8,800 nucleotides of DNA, from NCBI GenBank assembly GCA_002306975.1, contig DBTI01000246.1, positions 1 through 8,800 of the forward strand, read 5' to 3'. Shown here in pieces: positions 1 to 5,125 of this stretch (the stretch's first letter is position 1; each line of letters begins with the position of its first letter). The notes under the pieces are model-generated. The model was not told where the DNA came from, did no database searches, and saw nothing but the letters and a program-made list of their open reading frames with translations. Position numbers and translations under genes: made by a program. Origin of the DNA: Ruminococcaceae bacterium UBA1320. GTDB lineage: Bacteria; Bacillota; Clostridia; Oscillospirales; Ethanoligenentaceae.

Positions 1-1
1 C

Positions 2-697
2 CGAAATATGCCGCTTATTTTTATTGCCGGAACACTTATCACCACCGCGATTGAATATTTTACAGGATATATACTTGAAAAACTTTTTCACGCCAAATGG
101 TGGGACTATTCCCAAAATAAATTTAATTTCAGAGGGCGGATCTGTCTTTTAAATTCGATCGTATTTGGAATATCATCGGTTGTTCTGATTTTTGCCTTTC
201 ACCCGCTTGCGGCACACTTTGTTTTATTAGTAAAGCCAGACATAAGGCTTTTTATCATGGATGGGCTGCTGATTTATTTTGCCGCCGATATGATAATAAC
301 GGTAAAATCCATGCGGTCGCTCAATCTGCGGCTTGAGGCAATCAGCAAAGCGCTCGCCGCCGCGAAGGAAAAACTTGATGTCTCGGGCTTTTACAACGCG
401 CTTGGTATTTCACAGCGATTGGAAAGGCTTCACGAATTACTTGAAACCGACAGAGGCAGGTCAATTTATGCTTCCATCGAAAATGCAGGGGAACATATAA
501 GGCAGCTTATAAACGACAACCGGTTGTCTCAAAGCCGAATGATAAAGGCTTTCCCCACCTTGCGCTCAACACGATATCCAGAGGTTTTAAGTATGATTAA
601 AGAAAAAATATTACATACACGAAAAGATAATTCTGACGTAAATACAGAAAACACAGGAGCGGAAAAAAGTGATAGAGTTATGCGTATTCGATCTTGA
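2..697 (+). CDS. CmpB-like (putative ABC-transporter type IV, PF06541) membrane protein, 5' end missing
   Basis: The reading frame is open to the window edge. The first ATG (position 8) sits in the middle of the family's usual membrane domain, so the gene is cut at its 5' end rather than starting there. Counting from that ATG, residues 15-50 carry the family signature: an EY pair followed by LEKLFHAKWWDYS and then FNFRGRICLLNS. Hydrophobic segments lie near residues 2-18, 46-66 and 82-100. The rest (about 105-205) is charged and helical, ending in KAFPTLRSTRYPE, a pattern I also associate with this family. The family is described as a putative ABC-transporter component in the membrane, but its transported substrate is not established and no ATPase partner is visible here. 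The 3' end overlaps the next gene by 29 bases, so the two are probably cotranscribed. Family assignment is fairly secure; function is not. Confidence 0.85.
   Translation, partial: RNMPLIFIAGTLITTAIEYFTGYILEKLFHAKWWDYSQNKFNFRGRICLLNSIVFGISSVVLIFAFHPLAAHFVLLVKPDIRLFIMDGLLIYFAADMIITVKSMRSLNLRLEAISKALAAAKEKLDVSGFYNALGISQRLERLHELLETDRGRSIYASIENAGEHIRQLINDNRLSQSRMIKAFPTLRSTRYPEVLSMIKEKILHTRKDNSDVNTENTGAEKSDRVMRIRS
655..659 (+). promoter_or_regulatory. Shine-Dalgarno site for the HAD phosphatase
   Basis: AGGAG lies nine bases before a GTG codon at 669 and inside the upstream coding sequence. It supports GTG 669 as the start, which places the catalytic aspartates at residues 8 and 10, the normal distance from the N-terminus. 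Confidence 0.75.
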
Positions 698-1316
698 CGG
701 CACACTTGTCAATTCTCTTGAGGACCTTGCAAACAGCACAAATTACGCGCTTATAAAAAATGGATTTAAAGCGTGGGAGGTCGAAAATTACCGATATTTT
801 GTAGGTGACGGCGTTTTGATGCTGATAAAACGTGCGCTTGCGGAAAAAGGCACCGAAGAAGCAGAAAAAACGGTCTACAACGATTTTAACGAGTATTACG
901 ACAAACATTATGTCGACTGCACAAGGCCTTATGAGGGCATTACAGAGTTGCTGAAAGAACTTCGTGAAAAAAGAGTAAAGTGCGCCGTATTATCAAACAA
1001 GCCCGATAGTTTTGTTAAAATTATCATGGAAGAGTTGTTCCCGGATTTTGAGTTTTCATGGATTCAAGGGAAATTGGAAGAGTTCCCGAAAAAGCCTGAC
1101 CCGGCGGCGCTCAATTTCATATTGGATAAGTTAAACGCCAAAAAAGAAAGCACGCTATACATCGGCGATTCTAATGTCGATGTTTTCACAGGAAAAAACG
1201 CGGGATTAAAAACCTGCGGTGTTTTGTGGGGCTTCCGTGGGCGCGAAGAGCTTGAAGCGGCCGGTGCAGATCATGTTGTTTCTGAACCAAAAGAAATTTT
1301 AAAGCTATGTAATTGA
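669..1316 (+). CDS. gph: HAD-family phosphoglycolate phosphatase (Gph type)
   Basis: Predicted cytoplasmic Mg-dependent phosphatase of 215 residues, typical for Gph, which hydrolyses 2-phosphoglycolate to glycolate and phosphate. All four HAD motifs are visible. Motif I is FDLDGTLVNS (nucleophile D8, acid/base D10). Motif II is the LSN at 108-110. Motif III is K142 in KKPDP. Motif IV is GDSNVD at 166-171. A helical cap (about 15-85) contains YFVGDGVLMLIKRAL, the usual Gph pattern. The gene starts with GTG and overlaps the upstream membrane-protein gene by 29 bases, suggesting translational coupling. HAD phosphatases of this subgroup vary in substrate (a pyrophosphatase such as PpaX is related), so the fold and chemistry are firm but the exact substrate is inferred. 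Confidence 0.85.
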   Translation: MIELCVFDLDGTLVNSLEDLANSTNYALIKNGFKAWEVENYRYFVGDGVLMLIKRALAEKGTEEAEKTVYNDFNEYYDKHYVDCTRPYEGITELLKELREKRVKCAVLSNKPDSFVKIIMEELFPDFEFSWIQGKLEEFPKKPDPAALNFILDKLNAKKESTLYIGDSNVDVFTGKNAGLKTCGVLWGFRGREELEAAGADHVVSEPKEILKLCN

Positions 1317-1332
1317 AATTTAAATATATATT

Positions 1333-1369
1333 GCACTTGTGCGTTCGCAAAGCGAAAAATCGCACGTGC
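1333..1369. repeat. Imperfect inverted repeat downstream of the phosphatase gene
   Basis: Nested complementary arms are visible: GCAC (1333-1336) with GTGC (1366-1369), GTGCG (1339-1343) with CGCAC (1361-1365), and TTCGC (1344-1348) with GCGAA (1352-1356), around an AAA loop. The asymmetry is a TT on the left and AAAT on the right. It starts 17 bases after the phosphatase stop codon and could help end that transcript, but no T-run follows it. Confidence 0.5.
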
Positions 1370-1400
1370 TATGTCGTTTAGCCACTGGCCACAGCCACGC

Positions 1401-1441
1401 TATACAACTGCTCATATATTAATTCCTTATTCAGTTGTATA
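1401..1441. repeat. 10-bp perfect inverted repeat
   Basis: TATACAACTG (1401-1410) is exactly complementary to CAGTTGTATA (1432-1441) across a 21-base loop. No gene lies in it, and its role is unknown. Confidence 0.5.
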
Positions 1442-1484
1442 TAGTTAGTTGAAAGCAGCTTTATCGCGTGTTTCCGAAATATAC

Positions 1485-1526
1485 AATCCCAAATTGAGCA
1501 GAAATTGATTTGCTCAATTTGGGATT
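1485..1526. terminator. 16-bp perfect hairpin, candidate terminator
   Basis: AATCCCAAATTGAGCA (1485-1500) pairs perfectly with 1511-1526 around a 10-base loop. The right arm is followed by only a short T-rich stretch (TTAC), so it is a weaker terminator candidate than the others in this window. It is the strongest stem in the gap and lies about 100 bases before the stefin-like gene's promoter, a sensible place to insulate that gene from the upstream operon. Confidence 0.45.
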
Positions 1527-1624
1527 TTACAAACAAGCCCTTGTAAAAAAACAAGTATAGCTATTTTGCTCAGTTTGCCTGATAAAGATTGTATAAGCAA
1601 ACAAAACTATTTTAATAAATATTA

Positions 1625-1653
1625 TTTACAAATAAATAAATAAATTATATAAT
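1625..1653 (+). promoter_or_regulatory. Sigma-A type promoter of the stefin-like gene
   Basis: TTTACA (1625-1630, five of six matches to the -35 consensus) is followed by exactly 17 bases and a perfect TATAAT (1648-1653). Transcription would begin near 1660 and leave a leader of about 54 bases before the ATG at 1714. A Shine-Dalgarno site, AGAGGTG (1700-1706), lies seven bases before that ATG. Confidence 0.8.
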
Positions 1654-1713
1654 AATAACATGTTACAGATGGGAATATATACTTAAAAATGAAAGAAAAA
1701 GAGGTGCAAAACA

Positions 1714-1989
1714 ATGCCAATAGGCGGATGGAAATACGAGGATATGCCGGGTTGCGCTCTGCCTCAAAAAGCGGCGACTGCTTTTGATAAGGCGGTCAGT
1801 CACATTATAGGCATTACTTACAAACCTGTGTTGTTTGTGGCGACACAGCTTGTTTCCGGCACTAATTACTGCATAATTTGCAAAACAACTTTAGTCACGA
1901 ATCCTCCTATGGAGGGCTGTAAGATTGTATTTATCTATGAGGATTTAGAAGGTAACTGCAGCTTAACCAAGATTCAGGATGTCATTTAA
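1714..1989 (+). CDS. Stefin/cystatin-like small protein
   Basis: A 91-residue protein with no signal peptide or membrane segment, so probably cytoplasmic. Its layout follows single-domain cystatins (stefins; peptidase inhibitor family I25). It has an N-terminal glycine pair (4-5), a likely helix (about 17-33), then a strand leading to TQLVSGTNY, where Q45-L-V-S-G49 matches the QxVxG inhibitory loop and TNY repeats the residues that follow it in stefins A and B. Next comes a variable turn, then a strand (CKIVFIYEDLEGN, 69-81) where stefins have their second hairpin loop. Family knowledge suggests binding to papain-like cysteine peptidases; that activity here is inference. Oddities are five cysteines, including a CxxC pair (C53, C56) right after the loop. 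It has its own near-consensus promoter and a strong hairpin after the stop, so it is a single-gene transcript. The fold call is by eye. Confidence 0.7.
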   Translation: MPIGGWKYEDMPGCALPQKAATAFDKAVSHIIGITYKPVLFVATQLVSGTNYCIICKTTLVTNPPMEGCKIVFIYEDLEGNCSLTKIQDVI

Positions 1990-1993
1990 AAAT

Positions 1994-2044
1994 AATATCC
2001 GCAAAAGGGGGGCTGCCACAGGCAGCCTCCCTTTTGCGGATATT
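1994..2044. terminator. Bidirectional terminator between convergent genes
   Basis: Two 24-base arms (1994-2017 and 2021-2044) are complementary except for one G-T wobble, around a three-base ACA loop. The inner part is a classic terminator: an A-run, a GC-rich stem ending in GGCTGCC, then a T-run (CTTTT) on the far side, and the same on the opposite strand. It begins five bases after the stefin-like gene's stop and ends three bases before the stop of the minus-strand gene, so it can serve both. Confidence 0.85.
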
Positions 2045-2046
2045 AA

Positions 2047-3168
2047 CTATTCATTAGCCTTGTTTATGATTGAATCAACAAGAACGTCAATTTTTTGCTG
2101 TGCCGAATCACGGTCAACAAACGGCTCATAGCAGCCGCGCACAATGTCGTCGTCCGCCTTTGCCTCGCTCAAAAGCGAAATCGCCTGATTGTAGAGCTCA
2201 CGGGATGCCCGTTTGTTAAAGCCAATGCGCGCCTTTTTAAGCCGCAGGGAATCACAGTCCATAAAGCGCTTGATGTTGATATGTCTGCACGCCTTGCCCT
2301 CTGCACGATGGTAACTGTTCGAGGTTAGAAAAGCTATCGACAGTGAAGGGATAAGAAGATGCTCCGGTCCCTGTGATAACGGGCAGTTGCATGAGATGAC
2401 ACTGTACCCCGCCGCGATCGCCTTTTCACGCAGCATGGAGAGAAGGAGACGGCTGATTCCGTAATCGTCCTCAACGGCAAAAACACGCGCATAGGAAGCG
2501 GCAACGTTGTCGTAAAAAGAGATAACGCCGTTCGCCGTAATGCCGGACAAATATCGCGGTGTGTCTGTGCCGGCAACGCCATACGGTGAAAAGAGCCGTT
2601 TGGCAAGACCCAAGGTGTATTTTTCAACCGCTTCGGTGTCAAAACACTCTGCGGCTATGCGGAACGTGTCACTTTGCAGGCTGACGGCGGCGGACATAAA
2701 ACGGTACGCTCGGTCATACAAAGCCGCAGCCCTCGCGGCAAACTGCAAAATCTGTTCGCGCTGCGAAAGCAGCTTTTCGCTGTCTGGAGTGAAAAGCATG
2801 ATCTCATCCTCGACGACACCCGGAAATTCCGGCTCGATGCAATGCGGCGGCATACCGTCTGCCACACAGATTTTAAGCTGTGGCAGCACAAGTGCGCTCA
2901 CGCCGTCAGGATCAGATACGCAGTGTATGTATTCGACGGCTATCCCGGCTTCCTCCAAGCGATTGCCGGCATCCGGCAGAAGAGCGTTTGCGACCCCTGG
3001 CGTGCCTTTAAGTATATATGCCCTCCAGCCTCCCGCGGTGTCGTAAAGGCGGTCAAAATGGGAAACAAAACCCGAGGGTGTGTGGGCGCTCATAAAGAAA
3101 TGAGCTGCTTTCAGATTAGGCGCGGTAAATACAGGCTGCTCTGTCAGGGTGGCTTCGCTTTGCTGCAT
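2047..3168 (-). CDS. PRK06851-like tandem P-loop-fold protein with both P-loops degenerate
   Basis: A 373-residue protein resembling the clostridial PRK06851 'ATPase' family, which has two P-loop NTPase-like repeats and no settled function. Repeat 1 (about 22-128) has SGFVSHFDRLYD, then LKGTPGVANALL (53-64) where the family has a Walker A of the GGPGTGKS type, then YIHCVSDPDGV and a strand ending in CVADGMPPH (101-109). Repeat 2 (about 192-290) repeats the order: TANGVISFYDNV, VEDDYGISRLLL (232-243) at the P-loop position, VISCNCPLSQGPEHLLIP, and LTSNSYH. Neither repeat keeps the Walker lysine; repeat 1 has VANA and repeat 2 has GISR. The reading frame is intact, so this looks like loss of nucleotide binding rather than gene decay. 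No signal peptide or membrane helix is seen. The start has a GGGGGGA site on the minus strand just upstream (3174-3180). Transcription is monocistronic by spacing. Family call is from memory of the motif order. Confidence 0.65.
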   Translation of the reverse strand: MQQSEATLTEQPVFTAPNLKAAHFFMSAHTPSGFVSHFDRLYDTAGGWRAYILKGTPGVANALLPDAGNRLEEAGIAVEYIHCVSDPDGVSALVLPQLKICVADGMPPHCIEPEFPGVVEDEIMLFTPDSEKLLSQREQILQFAARAAALYDRAYRFMSAAVSLQSDTFRIAAECFDTEAVEKYTLGLAKRLFSPYGVAGTDTPRYLSGITANGVISFYDNVAASYARVFAVEDDYGISRLLLSMLREKAIAAGYSVISCNCPLSQGPEHLLIPSLSIAFLTSNSYHRAEGKACRHINIKRFMDCDSLRLKKARIGFNKRASRELYNQAISLLSEAKADDDIVRGCYEPFVDRDSAQQKIDVLVDSIINKANE

Positions 3169-3189
3169 TGAAATCCCCCCGTTACTTTT

Positions 3190-3205
3190 GCATTTTTAAA
3201 AATGC
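3190..3205. promoter_or_regulatory. 16-bp palindrome just upstream of the PRK06851-like gene
   Basis: GCATTTTTAAAAATGC is a perfect palindrome ending 22 bases from the minus-strand start codon at 3168, in the leader or promoter region of that gene. Its size and symmetry suit a repressor site, but no regulator is recognised. Confidence 0.35.
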
Positions 3206-3231
3206 TGTATTCCATGATATTCACACAGGGG

Positions 3232-3245
3232 TTGTATTGATACAA
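3232..3245. promoter_or_regulatory. TTGTAT-TG-ATACAA inverted repeat, possible operator
   Basis: Two perfect 6-base arms with a two-base spacer lie 64-77 bases upstream of the minus-strand start at 3168, in AT-rich DNA where its promoter should be. I could not place convincing -35 and -10 boxes for this gene, so the operator reading is tentative. Confidence 0.3.
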
Positions 3246-3333
3246 AAATATTGAAATTAACTTTTTTATTCATGAAAGTCATTGATTTAAACCGTTAATA
3301 TTGCAATTTTAAATAAAAACCGGGAAACAAGCT

Positions 3334-3365
3334 ATTATCCTTCCACCGGAGAATGGAAAGATAAT
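3334..3365. repeat. 12-bp inverted repeat with one mismatch
   Basis: Arms 3334-3345 and 3354-3365 are complementary except at one position, around an 8-base loop (CCGGAGAA). Read on the minus strand the mismatch becomes a U-G wobble, so the RNA hairpin would be better on that strand. It follows the udg terminator in the minus direction and may be a second stop or part of the next gene's upstream region. Confidence 0.4.
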
Positions 3366-3378
3366 GAAACGATTTGCT

Positions 3379-3425
3379 ATAGTAAGAATGCCGCGGTTTT
3401 TTAAAAACCGCGGCATTCTTACTAT
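3379..3425. terminator. Long hairpin terminator downstream of udg
   Basis: Arms of up to 23 bases (3379-3401 and 3403-3425) are perfectly complementary. The reliable part is 18 bp ending in CCGCGG, with a T6A5 run forming the loop. It starts 10 bases past the udg stop on the minus strand. Read on the plus strand it is followed by a T-rich stretch (CTTATTATTTTAT), so it may act both ways. Confidence 0.75.
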
Positions 3426-3434
3426 CTTATTATT

Positions 3435-4007
3435 TTATATTTTCGTAGTTTCACAAATTTCACGGATTTTCTCACGCAATGAAAGATAGTCCTTGAAAGC
3501 CTCCGGTTTCTGGGTTGGGTTTCGTAAAAGCGCCGCGGGGTGAAGCGTCGCCATCATATATATTCCGCCGCGCTCGACCCATTGCCCATGCTCTTTCATG
3601 ATCCGCAGGTCTGGTTTTATCAGCCGCATGCCCGAAATACGGCCAAGGCAGACAATGATTTTCGGCCGCATAATCTTTACCTGACTGCGCAGCCAGTCAA
3701 TGCACTGTTCCTGTTCCTCCGGCTTTGGGTCGCGGTTCTGGGGCGGGCGGCATTTGACTATGTTTGCTATGTATACCATTGTGCGGTCAAGACCGACGGC
3801 AAGAAGCATTTTGTCAAGAAGCTGACCCGCGCGTCCCACAAACGGCTCGCCGCGCAAATCTTCCTGTTCACCGGGGCCTTCGCCTATAAACAGAACCTCG
3901 GCGTCTTTTCTGCCGCCGCCGAAAACAACGTTTGTGCGGGTTTCACACAGTTCGCATTTGCGGCAGGCAAGGCACTCCGCCTTAAGTTCTTCCCAAGTTT
4001 CATTCAC
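3435..4007 (-). CDS. udg: Family 4 uracil-DNA glycosylase (4Fe-4S)
   Basis: Removes uracil from DNA as the first step of base excision repair in the cytoplasm. With the GTG at 4007 as start the protein has 190 residues, and the iron-sulphur ligands fall at C15, C18, C86 and C102, the family 4 spacing. The substrate-binding motif GEGPGEQEDLRGEPFVGRAG (42-61) and the late HPAALLR motif (H156) match the family. I chose GTG 4007 over an ATG at 4070 because AGGAGG lies nine bases upstream of the GTG, and the extra 21 residues from the ATG are low-complexity and unlike the family's N-terminus. The family was first annotated as 'phage SPO1 DNA polymerase-related', a label some databases may still use. 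It is divergent from the glyA side, and a long hairpin follows its stop. Confidence 0.92.
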   Translation of the reverse strand: MNETWEELKAECLACRKCELCETRTNVVFGGGRKDAEVLFIGEGPGEQEDLRGEPFVGRAGQLLDKMLLAVGLDRTMVYIANIVKCRPPQNRDPKPEEQEQCIDWLRSQVKIMRPKIIVCLGRISGMRLIKPDLRIMKEHGQWVERGGIYMMATLHPAALLRNPTQKPEAFKDYLSLREKIREICETTKI

Positions 4008-4016
4008 TGCGGTTTT

Positions 4017-4022
4017 CCTCCT
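4017..4022 (-). promoter_or_regulatory. Shine-Dalgarno site that sets the udg start
   Basis: The minus strand reads AGGAGG here, then nine bases, then GTG (4007-4005). No comparable site precedes the upstream ATG at 4070. This decides for the shorter protein. Confidence 0.8.
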
Positions 4023-4070
4023 GAATAAACATTCAAACTTATTTTCGATAGAGATGGTCAAAAAAATCAA

Positions 4071-4304
4071 GTAAAAACTTTGATATATGGTTTTTGTGAA
4101 GATTTTTTGATACTATCTCAGAAGAAGATTAGTATCAAAGGCGCGCCGAATGGGCAGACGCCAAATATACAAGAATTATACCACAAGGGCAAAACTTTTT
4201 CACGCAAAAAAGTCATGGTGTTTCATTACAGCAATTAATTAAAGGAATGCTGCTAGCGCCTCGGGAGGGATAAAACAAAAACAATCCCTCTGTTTTCAAA
4301 TTGG
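4071..4304. other. Divergent intergenic region between udg and the inserted gene
   Basis: No supported gene. It holds a 10-bp perfect inverted repeat (4106-4139) and a weak 6-bp stem, GAGGGA/TCCCTC (4265-4290), followed by TGTTTT. The udg promoter should lie near 4025-4110 on the minus strand, but no box pair there is convincing. The region ends at the first copy of the 20-bp direct repeat. Confidence 0.5.
4106..4139. repeat. 10-bp perfect inverted repeat upstream of udg
   Basis: TTTGATACTA (4106-4115) pairs with TAGTATCAAA (4130-4139) across 14 bases. It lies about 100 bases upstream of the udg start, where a regulatory site could be. No T-run follows on either strand in the right place, so it is not an obvious terminator. 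Confidence 0.4.
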
Positions 4305-4324
4305 CTATGGAATAGTGTTTTCAA
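4305..4324 (+). repeat. 20-bp direct repeat, left copy
   Basis: CTATGGAATAGTGTTTTCAA occurs here and again, base for base, at 5126-5145 in the same orientation. Similarity continues to 4334 (27 of 30 positions match). The pair brackets the AT-rich gene exactly. Confidence 0.9.
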
Positions 4325-4329
4325 GCATA

Positions 4330-4394
4330 AGCGCTGTTAATTATAAACAATTAACTTAATTAACAGTGCTAAGATTGTTAATTGATGCTATAAT
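4330..4394 (+). promoter_or_regulatory. Extended -10 promoter with four GTTAATT motifs
   Basis: TGCTATAAT (4386-4394) is an extended -10 box with a perfect TATAAT (4389-4394) and no good -35, about 45 bases before the start codon. Just upstream, AGCGCTGTTAATT (4330-4342) and AATTAACAGTGCT (4358-4370) form a 13-bp inverted repeat with one mismatch. The heptamer GTTAATT or its complement occurs at 4336-4342, 4349-4355, 4358-4364 and 4377-4383. The pattern suggests a regulator-binding cluster over the -35 region. Confidence 0.55.
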
Positions 4395-4433
4395 ATGCAT
4401 AAGTGCTAATTTATTGACGAAAGTGGGATAGAC

Positions 4434-5120
4434 ATGCCTAGATGTTTATTATGCGGAAAATACACTCAATTAAATGAAAATGGAGTTTGCAAGTATTGTC
4501 AAAACATAGCTGAAATTGAAGATCCCGATTCGAATAATGGTTCAAACGCTATTATAGATTTAGATTTTAATAAAAAATATGTAGTAAAGCAAAGCCTGTT
4601 TAAAACAATTTTCTTTCTTACAGCAGGTATTATAATGGACGCAGCAAGTCTATTTTCATTATCTATTGGGAATCGTGAATTGTATGGACCCGTGGAAAAT
4701 TCAATACCCATAGATGTAATAGGAGTTGCTATCTTTTCTCTTGGTTGTATTGTACTTATAAAAAGGCTTATTATCCCGAAAAATATTCTAGAAATAAGTA
4801 AGGATGGGTTTATCGATAATTCAACTTTAAAAAGTATTGGATTTGTGTCATGGAACGTAGTTAAATATATTTATCTTTCAAATGTAGCATCCCAAACGTA
4901 TATTGCAATCAGCGTTAATAATATATACAAATTTTTGGATGATCTTTCTTTGAAGAAGCGAAGAAATGTAGAAGCAAACTTAAGTATTGGATGTTCTCCT
5001 ATAATGATAACCTTATTCTATACAAAGGCTAACAATGAAGCTGTCCTGAATATCATGAAGGCATACTTAGATCATTATAACGCTGAAAACTCTGAAATTA
5101 TACAATCTACGGAAGTATGA
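4434..5120 (+). CDS. Zinc-ribbon membrane protein with STM3941-like C-terminus
   Basis: A 228-residue protein of unknown function. A zinc ribbon opens it: C4xxC7, eleven residues, C19xxC22. An acidic, Asn-rich linker follows, then two likely membrane helices (about 56-76 and 91-112) separated by a short loop. The C-terminal part has ISKDGFIDNSTLKSIGFVSW, then IAISVNNIYKFLDD, then a basic stretch and a GCSPIMITL strand, the order I associate with STM3941-family proteins (two helices plus a bacterial PH-like domain). The start at 4434 has a modest site, AAGTGGG (4421-4427). Codon use and GC are far lower than in all neighbours, and the gene lies exactly between two 20-bp direct repeats, both signs of acquisition. 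No terminator follows, so transcription could run on into glyA. STM3941-like proteins can occur near toxin loci, but no toxin is seen here. Confidence 0.65.
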   Translation: MPRCLLCGKYTQLNENGVCKYCQNIAEIEDPDSNNGSNAIIDLDFNKKYVVKQSLFKTIFFLTAGIIMDAASLFSLSIGNRELYGPVENSIPIDVIGVAIFSLGCIVLIKRLIIPKNILEISKDGFIDNSTLKSIGFVSWNVVKYIYLSNVASQTYIAISVNNIYKFLDDLSLKKRRNVEANLSIGCSPIMITLFYTKANNEAVLNIMKAYLDHYNAENSEIIQSTEV

Positions 5121-5125
5121 CAGAC

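Larger units (their letters stand above)
1317..1624. other. Intergenic region with three inverted repeats, no gene seen
   Basis: The 397-base gap between the phosphatase and the stefin-like gene shows no convincing reading frame or tRNA. It holds three separate hairpin-forming repeats (near 1333-1369, 1401-1441 and 1485-1526) and three copies of GCCAC in 18 bases (1381-1398). The last 90 bases are very AT-rich and contain the promoter of the next gene. Confidence 0.6.

Noticed and set aside
79..93. 15-mer AAAACTTTTTCACGC shared with 4191-4205
   Set aside because: One copy lies in coding sequence and one in spacer, no similarity extends beyond it, and an AT-rich 15-mer match can occur by chance.
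2540..3171. Long plus-strand frames opposite the PRK06851-like gene
   Set aside because: They are antisense shadows: no promoter or ribosome site, unnatural composition, and the minus-strand frame shows clear repeat structure.
3540..4028. Plus-strand frame opposite udg
   Set aside because: Antisense of a gene with all its catalytic and Fe-S motifs; no independent evidence of coding.
4141..4148. GGCGCGCC-like GC palindrome next to the udg upstream repeat
   Set aside because: A lone 8-base palindrome with no partner or context; not enough to call a site.
4150..4242. 30-codon plus-strand frame starting at ATG 4150, with AAAGG upstream
   Set aside because: Short, basic, low-complexity translation with no recognisable family and no promoter. 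It is probably chance in spacer DNA.
4265..4294. GAGGGA/TCCCTC stem followed by TGTTTT as a terminator
   Set aside because: Only six pairs with a 14-base loop, and no upstream plus-strand gene to terminate.
4191..4300. Possible glycine or tetrahydrofolate riboswitch upstream of glyA
   Set aside because: None of the conserved blocks of these riboswitches is recognisable, and the glyA promoter lies downstream of this region.
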